This document shows positions 25,250 to 34,080 of a stretch of DNA of 64,000 nt, one piece after another. The stretch spans positions 806,001 to 870,000 of the forward strand of contig NC_014643.1 in the NCBI RefSeq assembly GCF_000164695.2. Direction: 5' to 3'. The notes beneath the pieces were generated by a model. It did no database searches. It saw only the letters and a list, made by a program, of their open reading frames with translations, and was not told where the DNA came from. Both the position numbers and the translations under genes were made by a program. Source of the stretch: Rothia dentocariosa ATCC 17931. Lineage in GTDB: Bacteria > Actinomycetota > Actinomycetes > Actinomycetales > Micrococcaceae. Every line of letters begins with the position of its first letter. Positions within the stretch are counted from its first letter, which is position 1.

Positions 25250-26752
25250 TTACGCTTTAATCCACACGTCCGAGGCGGCGCGGCGGCCGAAGATAAACGC
25301 CCGCACGCCCTGGTACCACAGGATGTACGCCGCCCACAGCCCCAGGTACCCCACCGTGGCACTCAGCAGACCACCGGAAACCGCCCAGTGAATCCCGAAA
25401 ATAACGGGCGCATAAACAACCAGCATCACAAATGAGCCAATTGCCAGGTATTTCACGTCCTGAGCACCCATGAGGATACCATCAAGAACGAATACATATG
25501 CGGCTATCGGCTGCCCCACGCCAATCACGAGGGTAGCCCACGCGAAGAGGGTGGCGACGGGCGCATCCTGCGTGAAAATCCAGTTCCCGAAGAAACCGAT
25601 CACGGGCGCAACAACGCCGGTAACGACCCCGTACACCAGGCTCATACGCACCAGGCGATTCTTGAGTTCACGCACTTTCGCACGCCCGGATTCAGCCGTC
25701 AGGTCGCGTTCCCCAAGTTCCTTGCCCAGCAGTGCCTGCGCCGCAATTGCAAGAGAATCCAGGGCGAAGAGCAACAGGTTGAACACGCTCATACCCAGTT
25801 GATATGCCGCCGTCTGCTCGTCACCCAGGCGAGCCACCACAAATACGGTAGACAGCAGCGCTAGGCGCATCGAGAGGGTGCGCAGCATCAGCCAGGAGCC
25901 GAGGGATAGCACGCCGCGCATCCCCGCAATATCGGGACGCCACGTCACGCCCTGCGGGCGCATCTTAAGATGAATAAATATACCGAGTGCGAGCGCCATG
26001 CCCCACTGCGTGAGCGATGTGCCCGTCGCCGAACCGGCCACGCCCCAGCCGACCGGGTATATCAGCACCCAGTTCAGCGCCACATTCACCACGGTGCCCA
26101 CACCCGCAACTTTGAGCGGGGTCACGGTATCTTGCAGCCCGCGCAGGGTGCCCATGAGCGCCAGAATCATCATCATGGGCGGAATGCCCCACAGCGAATG
26201 GTGCAGGTAGTCGCGCGCATAGCCGATGGTTGCGTCGTTCGCGCCCATGCCGCGCAGCGCAGGGTCGGCAAAGATATAACCCACACCCATAATGAGCAGA
26301 CCGAGTCCAAGCGCAACCCACACGCCGTCCACGCCGATGCGGTAGGCGTGCGCCAGCCGATGCGCCCCGAACGCGCGCGCAACCGCCGGGGTCACCGAGT
26401 ATGCGAGGAAGTTCATGAGCCCCACCACGGTTGTGATGAGGGTTGCCGCAATGCTCATGCCCGCCAGGGTTTCGGTGCCCAGCTGCCCCACGAGTGCGGA
26501 ATCGGCGAGCACGAACAGCGGCTCGGCAATCAGTGCGCCGAAGGCGGGTACGGCGAGCGCCAGAATACGCCTGTTGAGCGATTTTTCGGGTTGGGTTTTC
26601 CCAGAGTCCGCGCCGCCTTCCCCCAGGTGAAGGGGGATGCTGCCGGTGCGCGGGGTCGCATCCAGCAGGTTTTGGGGTTCGTGCGTGCTGGCGGTGCCGT
26701 CGGATGTGTTCGCGGCGCCTGATGTGTTGGGTTCTGAGGCCTTGTTGCTCAT
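25250..26752 (-). CDS. MATE family efflux transporter (DinF-like)
   Basis: A 500-residue inner-membrane protein with 12 predicted helices in two halves after a 55-residue polar N-terminal tail rich in S, T, N and P. The first helix begins ILALAVPAFGALIAEPLFVLADSALVGQLG, the diagnostic MATE pattern, repeated in the second half (MLRTLSMRLALLSTVFVVARLGDEQTAAYQ). Such proteins export drugs or metabolites using Na+ or H+. DinF-type by overall shape. It stands alone, convergent with the alkaline-shock operon. Confidence 0.92.
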   Translation of the reverse strand: MSNKASEPNTSGAANTSDGTASTHEPQNLLDATPRTGSIPLHLGEGGADSGKTQPEKSLNRRILALAVPAFGALIAEPLFVLADSALVGQLGTETLAGMSIAATLITTVVGLMNFLAYSVTPAVARAFGAHRLAHAYRIGVDGVWVALGLGLLIMGVGYIFADPALRGMGANDATIGYARDYLHHSLWGIPPMMMILALMGTLRGLQDTVTPLKVAGVGTVVNVALNWVLIYPVGWGVAGSATGTSLTQWGMALALGIFIHLKMRPQGVTWRPDIAGMRGVLSLGSWLMLRTLSMRLALLSTVFVVARLGDEQTAAYQLGMSVFNLLLFALDSLAIAAQALLGKELGERDLTAESGRAKVRELKNRLVRMSLVYGVVTGVVAPVIGFFGNWIFTQDAPVATLFAWATLVIGVGQPIAAYVFVLDGILMGAQDVKYLAIGSFVMLVVYAPVIFGIHWAVSGGLLSATVGYLGLWAAYILWYQGVRAFIFGRRAASDVWIKA

Positions 26753-26827
26753 AGGTACAGCCTACTCCCGCAAAGATGGCACGTCAGCGATGTGTTTATC
26801 TGTCTCACGCTATGACCGCTTCTTATT

Positions 26828-26901
26828 CCGCGAGCAGGTGGTTTTTGGTTTGAGCAGGTAGGAAAAACTCACCTGTTCGGCAAAATCCTACCTGCTCGCG
26901 G
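26828..26901. repeat. CGCGAGCAGGT-family inverted repeat, site 1
   Basis: CCGCGAGCAGGT and ACCTGCTCGCGG face each other over 50 bases that contain further GAGCAGGTAGG / CACCTG.TC and CCTACC blocks. A close relative is at 41512-41587 and a shorter, perfect palindrome at 27356-27394. Lies between the S4-protein stop and the MATE start; likely terminator for the S4 gene. Confidence 0.7.
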
Positions 26902-26943
26902 TTCTTAACGACGATCGCGGGGTGAGAGAAAGCGGAACTGGGT

Positions 26944-27333
26944 TTAGCCTTTTCGCCCCCGCAGCTCGTCTAGGGCACGGCGTTCTTTCTTGGTGGGTCG
27001 CCCGGTGCCGCGTTCACGTTTGGCGACTGGCGGCATCGACAGGTGCGCGGGGCGCGGCCCCGAGAGGTCTTCGTAACAGGTGACGGCGATCGGCGCGCCC
27101 ACCCGTTTGGTGATGAGTTTTTCGACCTTAAACACCCGCTCCCAGCCGGGGTAGCGCACCCGCACAATGTCGCCTCGTTTGAGTTTTTGTGAGGGTTTTG
27201 CGGATGCATCGTTCACGCGCACGTGCCCGCCTTTGCATTCGTCGGCTGCGAGTGCGCGGGTTTTGAAGATGCGCACCGACCACAGCCAGACGTCGATGCG
27301 GGCGCTGGTGATCTCTTCGCTCATACTTCCCAT
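26944..27333 (-). CDS. S4-domain RNA-binding protein (Hsp15-like)
   Basis: A 129-residue basic protein with an S4 domain at residues 8-70 (ARIDVWLWSVRIFKTRALAADECKGGHVRVND, then LKRGDIVRVRY). The C-terminal tail RERGTGRPTKKERRALDELRGRKG is lysine/arginine rich, as in Hsp15/HslR, which rescues nascent-chain-blocked 50S subunits. The ATG at 27333 is preferred because GGGGGAG lies 9 bases upstream; another ATG is at 27324. Confidence 0.85.
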   Translation of the reverse strand: MGSMSEEITSARIDVWLWSVRIFKTRALAADECKGGHVRVNDASAKPSQKLKRGDIVRVRYPGWERVFKVEKLITKRVGAPIAVTCYEDLSGPRPAHLSMPPVAKRERGTGRPTKKERRALDELRGRKG

Positions 27334-27355
27334 TCTAGGAATCTCCCCCATGCGA

Positions 27356-27394
27356 CGCGAGCAGATAGTATTTTGAAAATACTATCTGCTCGCG
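27356..27394. terminator. CGCGAGCAG-family perfect palindrome, site 2
   Basis: A 39-base perfect inverted repeat, CGCGAGCAGATAGTATTTT then its complement, 23 bases beyond the stop of the 27417 membrane-protein gene. Probably its terminator; the outer bases match sites 26828 and 41512 while the inner bases differ. Confidence 0.7.
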
Positions 27395-27416
27395 GATCTA
27401 CTCGCAGGCGGTGTCG

Positions 27417-28622
27417 CTATGTGTTTGCCGTTTTCCAGGGAATCTCAACGTTGTCCGGCACATCTGCGTTCGCCTCGGTTTTCGCGCCAACGCTCGCGGT
27501 ATCATCCTCTGCGCTCATGTGAGTTGCTCGGCGTTCTTTCCACGCCCAGCCGATCGCCCCGGCGAGAAGGCCAAACCCTGCCCAGCCCAACAGCACAGCC
27601 CATTGCAGGGAGTTTGAAGCATTCGGAAAATAGGCGATATTCCGCAGCAACGTGTTGGATGCACCCGGCACCATCAGCTGCCCGAAGGCACCCCAGGGTG
27701 CGGGGATGAACTGCCACGGCATGTTTGCCCCGGAGAGCGGGTTGCCGATGAACATGGAGATCACGGCGCCAAGACCGATACCGACGGCGTCTGCAAACAG
27801 CGCGGACATTCCGATCATGAAGGAGGCCGTCGCGAAAACGGTCATGCCGAAGGTCGCCCAAAGTGCCCCGAAATCGCCGGGAACAAACCCGAACCAGGTT
27901 CCTAGAATAAGGGTCATGAAGAGTCCGCCAAGAATCCCGTAGAGTCCTGCAGTCGCGAAGCGTCGCACGGTTCCTTTGACAAGAGAGATACTGAGAACCC
28001 CGCCGATTATGCCGCCCATAACAAGCGGGAATGCGGCAACCGCCAGACCCATACCGTTGGGGTCACCGTCGCCGAGTGGTACGACTGCGGTGGTTTTGAC
28101 CTGCGCCTGCTGCAGTTTTTCCTGCTCGGTTTTCAGCTGTTCGAGCTGCTGGGTGGCGATAGCGCCCTGCTGCCCGCCCGCCTGGGCGGCCTGCTGCAGT
28201 GCCTGAGTTTTAGCTGCGGTAGCTTGCTGCTGTACCTGAGCGTTCATCTGCTGGGCTACGCCAGTGAGCATCTGGTTTGCGGATGCGTTTGCGGCGGGCG
28301 CGGTCATGACCTCGGGCGCCGCACCTTCGGTGAAGACGATCGCGCCGTAGGTTTCACGTTCTTTGATCTGCCGTTCGGCGTCTTCGCGCGAGGATGCCTG
28401 TTTGAACTCGAAGGTTTCGATTCCTCGCTCTTTGAGTCCTTGCTCGAATTGGCTGACGGCTGCTTCCGGTCCCGCGATGGAGACGGGTAGGTTCGTCTCC
28501 ATGGCTTTAGTGGGCCACGTGAAGGCGAGAATCACGATGCTGACGATGACGGATGCCAGCGTGGCGATGGCGATAACTTTACGCCAGGATGAGGGCGTAA
28601 TCGCCTCCGGTGTGCGTGCCAT
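27417..28622 (-). CDS. ABC-2/YhgE-like membrane protein under TetR control
   Basis: A 401-residue membrane protein. One N-terminal helix (residues 15-35) precedes an extracytoplasmic region of about 150 residues, with a Q/A-rich coiled-coil stretch (QMNAQVQQQATAAKTQALQQAAQAGGQQ); five or so helices follow from about residue 190. This matches DUF3533/YhgE-like ABC-2-type proteins. ATG at 28622 follows GGAGAG by four bases. It is divergent from a TetR gene, with an operator-like palindrome at its start, so it is probably a TetR-controlled efflux or secretion factor. Confidence 0.7.
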   Translation of the reverse strand: MARTPEAITPSSWRKVIAIATLASVIVSIVILAFTWPTKAMETNLPVSIAGPEAAVSQFEQGLKERGIETFEFKQASSREDAERQIKERETYGAIVFTEGAAPEVMTAPAANASANQMLTGVAQQMNAQVQQQATAAKTQALQQAAQAGGQQGAIATQQLEQLKTEQEKLQQAQVKTTAVVPLGDGDPNGMGLAVAAFPLVMGGIIGGVLSISLVKGTVRRFATAGLYGILGGLFMTLILGTWFGFVPGDFGALWATFGMTVFATASFMIGMSALFADAVGIGLGAVISMFIGNPLSGANMPWQFIPAPWGAFGQLMVPGASNTLLRNIAYFPNASNSLQWAVLLGWAGFGLLAGAIGWAWKERRATHMSAEDDTASVGAKTEANADVPDNVEIPWKTANT

Positions 28623-28632
28623 GAAACTCTCC

Positions 28633-28654
28633 AAACAAAATAGATGTTTTGTTT
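28633..28654. promoter_or_regulatory. TetR operator candidate
   Basis: AAACAAAA-TAGATG-TTTTGTTT, a perfect 8-base inverted repeat 11 bases before the membrane-protein ATG. Half-sites recur nearby as TGTTTAT (28712) and ATAAACA (28735) close to the TetR start. Expected target of the divergent TetR protein. Confidence 0.65.
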
Positions 28655-28790
28655 ATTAACACCTAAGACTCTACTCTGCATAAAGACCAGACGCAAACAC
28701 AATAATCATTTTGTTTATAATTTCACAACAGAGAATAAACATTCTATTTTTATCTAGCGCAAACTCCTCGGAAAGGTATAGTCTTAAGGC

Positions 28791-29387
28791 ATGCCACGTC
28801 TGACCGAAGCCACTAAACAGGCACGTCGACGCCAAATTATCGACGCCGCCTTCACGTGTTTTACCGCCAAGGGGTACACCCATACCTCCATGACGGACAT
28901 CATCAGAGAATCCGGACTTTCCTCGGGTTCCATTTACTCGCACTTCAGCGGCAAAGGCGACATTCTTTACGCCACTGTTCAACAGCGTATCGATATGATC
29001 GCCGCAGCTTACGGGGAACTCAAAGACCCCTCCCCACGCGACATTATGCGCATGATCTTCGCCACCTCAACCGTCGAAGCGAACTTCACCTCGATGCTGC
29101 GCATCCGTCTGGAATCGTTTACCGTTCCCGAGGTGCAAGAATCCACCAACACGCTTTTTACCACTCTGCACGATATCGTTGCCCAATCGCTCATCCCCTG
29201 GGGCCAGCGGTATCTTGAGGCAGAGAATAAACGCAAACCTTCTGCCGACGAACTTCAAGCCTTCGTCAGCGACACAGCGGATGCGCTCATCCTCACTTTC
29301 CAGGGGTTCATGGTGCGCTCAACCCTGTCCCCCTCGACCGACCGTGAGCACCTTTTCCAGATTGCGCTGAGCCTGCTGCCCGAATAA
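28791..29387 (+). CDS. TetR family transcriptional regulator
   Basis: A 198-residue repressor with the N-terminal TetR HTH: RRQIIDAAFTCFTAKGYTHTSMTDIIRESGLSSGSIYSHFSGKGDILYATV at residues 13-63, and a ligand-binding helical C-terminal domain. It is divergent from the YhgE-like membrane protein across a 168-base gap with operator-like repeats. The usual arrangement is autorepression and repression of the transporter until an inducer binds. A strong hairpin follows the gene. Confidence 0.92.
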   Translation: MPRLTEATKQARRRQIIDAAFTCFTAKGYTHTSMTDIIRESGLSSGSIYSHFSGKGDILYATVQQRIDMIAAAYGELKDPSPRDIMRMIFATSTVEANFTSMLRIRLESFTVPEVQESTNTLFTTLHDIVAQSLIPWGQRYLEAENKRKPSADELQAFVSDTADALILTFQGFMVRSTLSPSTDREHLFQIALSLLPE

Positions 29388-29425
29388 CCTCCCCGCGAGC
29401 ACCGGTAAGAAAATACAAAAAGCTA

Positions 29426-29464
29426 GAGGGGCGCATCCCGTATAACATACAGGATGCGCCCCTC
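29426..29464. terminator. Bidirectional hairpin between TetR and DUF6891 genes
   Basis: Thirteen-base perfect arms GAGGGGCGCATCC / GGATGCGCCCCTC, loop 13 bases, between convergent genes. No T run. Confidence 0.7.
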
Positions 29465-29511
29465 AACTCACGCGCGACTCCTCCGGCGGACCGCACGCAC
29501 GGTTTTATAGC

Positions 29512-30261
29512 TTACGGAATCTCGTAGACCTCAACGTTATCGAGGCGCGGGCGGGTATCGTAGCTACCGTTCCAGGTCACCTTAATGCCGTAGCGTTCCA
29601 GCGTCGGAATCACGGTATCAAGCATCAACGCGAGTGATAGTTCCTCATGTTTGCGGGTGACGGCCGCGCGCTGCTCATCACTGAGTTTCTTCCACGCCTC
29701 TTCATCAGAGGGGTACGCCTCAAACGAGCCGAAGCCAATGTAGGTGCTCCCGCTTTCCGCCAGATTCTCGGCATCCTGCTGGTGATAGTAGATATAGCCC
29801 TTCCATCGGTCAGAGCCCTCACGCTCATCCCAGATTTCGGCGCTGGCGCAGGTTCCGCAGCACGAAAATTTACCGCGCGCAAGCACGCCGTGCGCCTCCA
29901 AATCAGCGAAAGCCGCAGCCAAGTTGCCAGAATCACCCGTAACACCCAAACGCTCGGCGAGCGCACGGCGCTCCCTCACGACTTTCTGCGCGTATTGTTC
30001 AATATCGTGGTAGAAGTCGCCTTTGACCTGCGATTCGCCTAGAAATTCTTCTAGGCAGTCGTTGAGGTAATCCGCATATTCGCTGGCGTCCTCGCCGGTG
30101 AGGAGCAGGAGCATGATTGCATCTTCAAAGTCTTCTCGTGCTTCTTCGGGCAGTTCCCAGGACGTGGGAACGGGTGGAGTGAGTTGCCATTTAAACCATG
30201 CGTCCCGAGCTTCGGGGCTCACAGTCGTTACAGCTTTTTTATCGGTGAATGAAGTTGTCAT
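29512..30261 (-). CDS. DUF6891 family protein
   Basis: A 249-residue soluble acidic protein. Residues 125-200 show the pattern of the DUF6891 family: FADLEAHGVLARGKFSCCGTCASAEI, then YIYYHQQDAENLAESGSTYIGFG. The SCCGTCA cluster suggests a metal or redox site. The N-terminal half is helical and acidic. Function is unknown. Monocistronic; no partner gene suggests a role. Confidence 0.7.
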   Translation of the reverse strand: MTTSFTDKKAVTTVSPEARDAWFKWQLTPPVPTSWELPEEAREDFEDAIMLLLLTGEDASEYADYLNDCLEEFLGESQVKGDFYHDIEQYAQKVVRERRALAERLGVTGDSGNLAAAFADLEAHGVLARGKFSCCGTCASAEIWDEREGSDRWKGYIYYHQQDAENLAESGSTYIGFGSFEAYPSDEEAWKKLSDEQRAAVTRKHEELSLALMLDTVIPTLERYGIKVTWNGSYDTRPRLDNVEVYEIP

Positions 30262-30379
30262 GCCCCTAGAGTAGCACCTAGATCAGCATCGCCTTAACCC
30301 CGCCCGAATTGCTACGGTAACCTGTACCTGACGTCAAACAGTTTTTGTGCACTGCCCAACTTCTTCTTGGCGAACCCGC

Positions 30380-30419
30380 GGCGGCTTATCCACACAATTT
30401 TCTCGGGTGGATAAGCCGC
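30380..30419 (-). terminator. Terminator of the GDPD gene
   Basis: GCGGCTTATCCAC / GTGGATAAGCCGC, 13-base perfect arms with a 14-base loop, 22 bases beyond the GDPD stop on the minus strand. Confidence 0.75.
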
Positions 30420-30441
30420 CCTGGCAGCCTGGTTCAAAGGC

Positions 30442-32103
30442 TTATGCCCATGACTCACGGGCAAGTGCGCGGGTGAGCACGAGCGGACCGCCGGTTGCAT
30501 TGCCGTGATAGCGGCCGAAATGCACGTAGGGACCGCGGTAGGCGGCATCATGAATCTGCGCGGAATACTGGCCGTTAATCACAAAGTAGAAGTACTTGCC
30601 CTTCACCACAATTTTGCCTTCGATACTCTCGTTGGGCTTGATAGGCTTTTTCAAGTTCATGGTGTGCAGAACCTTACCTTCGCGAGACGCACCCGGCCCG
30701 CCGTCAAGACGAATCAGCTGTGCAAGATCGCCCGTCCGGTATTTGCCGTGCTCGTCCCGAACCTTCGCGCCGGGGCGAAGAGCGAGCACATAGCAGCCGT
30801 CCTCGGATGCACCCCGGAACTTCCCGGCGATACCGAGCGGACCGTCGTGGCTGCGACCGAACGCCATGTACCCGTAATTCCAGGTGGTTGTGGGCAGTTT
30901 CTTATCCCAGTGCATAGCGAATTCGAGGGTGTACTGTTCCCTGTCAGTGGCAGCAGCGAGCGGCCCCAACAGCAAGGATTCGTCGTAATTCTGTTGGTGC
31001 ATGATTGCCCCGCGGGTGAAGTCGGGGTAATCCTGGGCGTTGGTGATGCTGGAGGGCAGCATGCCGTGCTCCCGACGGCCGCTTTCAACGTTGATCGTGG
31101 CCTGTTTTTTCCACCCGCACACCCAGGACGGGTCGGGGCTCATAAACCCGCGCACGCCCAGGCTCTTGTAGTGTTCGTAGGTGCTTCGGCGGTGCACCTC
31201 CCAAACAATCACGGGCTTGCCGAAGCCGACAATGGCACGCACCTTATCATCCGCCATGGAACCGTACCCGGGGCCGCGCACGGATTCAAAGTAGGGCACG
31301 CCGAGCGCATCCACGTTGTTGGATCCCGCCAGCTGACGGATTCCTTCAAGGCTGTCGTTGGCGTCGAAGTAGCACCAGGTCTGGCAGCCCGCGGCTTTCG
31401 CTTGGGCCAGATACTTTGAGTTGGGGTTGAAACCGCCGTGGCCGTCGCGGTACATCTTGATCACCACACGATGCGCCAGCCCGCGTTCTTTGATAGCTTT
31501 CAACAGATGGCCCTGTGCGCGCCAGTCTTTCGCTTCGATGAAGAGGGGAAGGCGCTTGCCGGTGGGGGCGTTGTTAATCGCATCCACGGCCTCTTCAAAG
31601 GTGGGAATCTGCTCCAGCGGTGTACCTTCACCGAGGGTCTTGCGCATATTGACGTAAACGCCGCGCAGTTTTTGCAGGGTAAGATCACGTACTTTGCGAT
31701 TAAGTCCAGTAACGCGCATCAGCGATTCATCATGAATGCAAACGGGAATATTATCAGCCGTGGTTCGTAAAGAAATTTCGATAGCATCGGCATTTCTTGC
31801 AGTTTGAGTATATGCGTATGCGGTGTGTTCGGGATTAATATCGCCCGAACCACGATGTGCTACAAAGAATTCTTTTTGTCTAAGAAAGGTCCAGGCCGCA
31901 TGTTCCGGGTCAAATTCAATATCTTCGTCGAGGATAGGCTGCTGTTCATCATTGACAGGCTGTTCCTTCTCGCCGGGAAGACTTCCTTGAATTCTCGCCT
32001 CTGCTGCGGATGCGCCCACCACGGGCATCATAGCGGCGGCAGCGCCAAGCGTGGTGGCGCCAAGAACGGTACGTCGGTTGAGTTTCTGCGAAGAAAGGCT
32101 CAT
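30442..32103 (-). CDS. Tat-exported glycerophosphodiester phosphodiesterase family protein
   Basis: A 553-residue exported protein. The N-terminus has a twin-arginine signal, NRRTVLGATTLGAAAAMMPVVG, ending near ASA. The GDPD domain covers about residues 75-350: FVAHRGSGDINPEHTAYAY, then DAIEISLRTTADNIPVCIHD. In the canonical enzyme the segment is ExD; here it is E-I-S, so one metal-binding acid is replaced. The C-terminal 190 residues look like a concanavalin/LamG-type beta-sandwich. Expected substrate is glycerophosphodiesters or teichoic-acid-like polymer at the cell surface. Monocistronic. Confidence 0.85.
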   Translation of the reverse strand: MSLSSQKLNRRTVLGATTLGAAAAMMPVVGASAAEARIQGSLPGEKEQPVNDEQQPILDEDIEFDPEHAAWTFLRQKEFFVAHRGSGDINPEHTAYAYTQTARNADAIEISLRTTADNIPVCIHDESLMRVTGLNRKVRDLTLQKLRGVYVNMRKTLGEGTPLEQIPTFEEAVDAINNAPTGKRLPLFIEAKDWRAQGHLLKAIKERGLAHRVVIKMYRDGHGGFNPNSKYLAQAKAAGCQTWCYFDANDSLEGIRQLAGSNNVDALGVPYFESVRGPGYGSMADDKVRAIVGFGKPVIVWEVHRRSTYEHYKSLGVRGFMSPDPSWVCGWKKQATINVESGRREHGMLPSSITNAQDYPDFTRGAIMHQQNYDESLLLGPLAAATDREQYTLEFAMHWDKKLPTTTWNYGYMAFGRSHDGPLGIAGKFRGASEDGCYVLALRPGAKVRDEHGKYRTGDLAQLIRLDGGPGASREGKVLHTMNLKKPIKPNESIEGKIVVKGKYFYFVINGQYSAQIHDAAYRGPYVHFGRYHGNATGGPLVLTRALARESWA

Positions 32104-32504
32104 GGGTATGAACTCCCAAATACTATATGTTGCTGAGTGAATGAATAGGCGGACACATCAAAAAATATTTTCTTGACGCGTCACATAAATAGCATAACTA
32201 TTTTTTACCTGTAAATCACTTTTGCTTGAGCGAGAAAATTTATCTTTGTCAAGTATTTTCCCACGCCTATTTCTTCGAGACAATATCTTTTGCCCGTTAA
32301 AAAGTTTTTGTTAAAAAATATGGTTCCACCGAAAATCGGTGAAACCATATGAGAAAGCCTCTTTCGTAAGGTCTGTGCGTCGGCACCTGCGGCACAAGAC
32401 CTCACATAAAGCGAGGCTGTGTAAAGCCAAAGCATCGTGCCAGACAGAGCGAGAAAACCAGCACCTTCCGCCCTGTCGAAGCATCACAAGGCTCTACGCG
32501 TCTT
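32104..32504. other. Intergenic region between EIIA-Glc and GDPD genes
   Basis: About 400 bases. It holds the promoter of the GDPD gene (AT-rich, 32104-32310) and a canonical leftward terminator at 32318-32350. Between the terminator and the EIIA stop there are about 150 bases of transcribed but apparently non-coding sequence with a small GCCTCGC.../...GTGAGG hairpin. Confidence 0.45.
32312..32350 (-). terminator. Terminator of the EIIA-Glc transcript
   Basis: Read on the minus strand: ATATGGTTTCACCG-ATTTT-CGGTGGAACCATAT followed by TTTTTTAAC. Strong stem with T run; it lies about 155 bases after the EIIA stop. Confidence 0.85.
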
Positions 32505-33017
32505 CTACTTCTTGGTCGCTTCCGCCACGTGATCGCCCGCGTTGACGGTGCGGCGTTCTTCGGAGTCCTTCACAATATTGAACTTGGGGGTGTTAGTAAC
32601 CATCACCATCGTCTCCTTGGAGGGAATACGATCCTTAATAGCCTCCCAATCAACCTCAATAATGGGAGCACCCGCCTCAACCTTATCGCCCACCTTAGCG
32701 TGCGAGGTAAAGCCTTCGCCATTGAGATCTACAGTATCGATACCGATATGCACCAGCACCTCGCCGCCGTTATCGGTGCGCAGCATAAAGGCATGCATGG
32801 TGTCTTGGATCAAGGCGATCGTACCTGCCGCAGGGGCAACGATCATATTCGATGTAGGGTTAACGGCGTAGCCATCCCCCATGACACCCTGCGAAAATAC
32901 GGGGTCAGAAACTTCAGACAGCGGAAGGTACTCCCCCGTCACCGGTGCCACATAAATATCAGCGGTTGCGGTCGATTCCGTCGGTGCCGCTGCTTTTTTC
33001 TTCCCGAAACCAAACAT
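32505..33017 (-). CDS. crr: PTS glucose-type EIIA component
   Basis: A 170-residue EIIA-Glc domain protein that accepts phosphate from HPr and passes it to an EIIB. Visible are PVTGEYLPLSEVSDPVFSQGVMGDG, VAPAAGTIALIQDTMHAF with the first active-site histidine, and GGEVLVHIGIDTV with the phosphorylated histidine. The start MFGFGKKK at 33017 follows AAAGGAG by 6 bases; an open extension of 22 codons upstream lacks a ribosome site. Stand-alone; no EIIB or EIIC in the window. Confidence 0.93.
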   Translation of the reverse strand: MFGFGKKKAAAPTESTATADIYVAPVTGEYLPLSEVSDPVFSQGVMGDGYAVNPTSNMIVAPAAGTIALIQDTMHAFMLRTDNGGEVLVHIGIDTVDLNGEGFTSHAKVGDKVEAGAPIIEVDWEAIKDRIPSKETMVMVTNTPKFNIVKDSEERRTVNAGDHVAEATKK

Positions 33018-33366
33018 AAGATCTCCTTTGATGTAGTAAACACCCGAAAGATGTCGTTTGTGTAACGACACAGGCAAATACATGTATTTGCCCTTTAGAA
33101 TACCGTACTCGTCAGGTTTTTGTTACTGTGTCCACCATAGGTCGAGGGATTTTGAAAAAATATTCCCAGCCTGCATAATATGCCGAATTTCCAGAGTATA
33201 TTTCATGATGCAGTCGCTCAATCAGGCGGCAGACACAGCACTAGAGCTCCGGAGGATTTCGCTGATCGCTCAGTATTTTTGTAAGCCCTCCCTGCATCGG
33301 GTAAACACGAGTACACTTAGAGCATATTGAAGGCTTGAACCCCTAACAACGAGAAAGTGTTCCCGC
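33018..33366. promoter_or_regulatory. Divergent promoter region of crr and ArsD-like gene
   Basis: About 350 bases between divergent starts. I see no convincing promoter hexamers or palindrome; short repeats of TACATGTATTTG are near 33075. No gene supported. Confidence 0.3.
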
Positions 33367-33969
33367 ATGAGTGAGCATACCGAAGAACTAACCGGCACCA
33401 TCCTTGAGGTTTTCATTCCGGGTCCGGGCGAGAACCCTGAGGACCCTAACGATATGGAACGAACCCTCTTTTTGGGCGCTGCGCAGGAAGCACTCGATTC
33501 GGGGGTCGATATTGAGGTTTACTCAACCGATAGTTACCCTTCAGCATTCGAAGAATGCGAACCCGTCGCCGAGCAGATTGCGATGAGCGGTGCCGACGTT
33601 CTACCGATTATGCTCGTCAACGGCGAGGTCAAAGTTTCGTTTATGTACCCGACCGCCGAGCAGATTACGCGCTTCTCTAAGGCGCACAAGATCAAAAAGC
33701 CGAAGGCGAATGCGGCTGCAGCGGCATGCGGTCCGAGCGGTTCCTCCGGCTTCACTCCCATTCCCGATTTGGCACCCGGTGCTCTGCGCGAACCCGCCGG
33801 TTTCGCGGCTACCCTCGCCGGTAAAAAGCCCCAGGTGGTAGGTGGTCCCGATATTGGTAACCGCGTGAACCTCATGGGCGGCGACACCGGTGACGGCATT
33901 CCCTCTGAGGGTTCAGTCGCCACCAAATCCGGCGGATGCGGATGTGGTGGCTGCGGGTGCGGCGGCTAA
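33367..33969 (+). CDS. ArsD-like protein with C-terminal CGCGGCGCGG metal tail
   Basis: A 200-residue protein. Residues 9-105 follow the thioredoxin-like ArsD pattern: ILEVFIPGPG, GVDIEVYSTDSYPSAFEE, ADVLPIMLVNGEVKVSFMYPTAEQI. ArsD's N-terminal arsenic-binding cysteines are missing; the equivalent loop is GPGENPEDPND. After a 70-residue linker rich in G, P and A, the protein ends SGGCGCGGCGCGG, a four-cysteine glycine tail. It probably binds a soft metal or acts as a metallochaperone. No ars genes are adjacent. A terminator follows. Confidence 0.6.
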   Translation: MSEHTEELTGTILEVFIPGPGENPEDPNDMERTLFLGAAQEALDSGVDIEVYSTDSYPSAFEECEPVAEQIAMSGADVLPIMLVNGEVKVSFMYPTAEQITRFSKAHKIKKPKANAAAAACGPSGSSGFTPIPDLAPGALREPAGFAATLAGKKPQVVGGPDIGNRVNLMGGDTGDGIPSEGSVATKSGGCGCGGCGCGG

Positions 33970-34015
33970 AGCGCGCATCCCTGCACGAGTAGTTCCCTCC
34001 CCGAATGTTTATATG

Positions 34016-34058
34016 CGAGTGCCCCGGACTTCTTGATAAAGAGTCTGGGGCACTCATA
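34016..34058. terminator. Terminator T1, between ArsD-like and membrane-protein genes
   Basis: GAGTGCCCCGGACT ... AGTCTGGGGCACTC followed by ATATGTTTT. Lies 47 bases after the ArsD-like stop and 22 bases from the convergent gene's stop. A near copy with its flanks is at 35780-35828. Confidence 0.8.
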
Positions 34059-34080
34059 TGTTTTCACAGCTGGCTACCGG

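Noticed and set aside
30505..31419. 304-codon plus-strand frame opposite the GDPD gene
   Set aside because: Antisense shadow without ribosome site.
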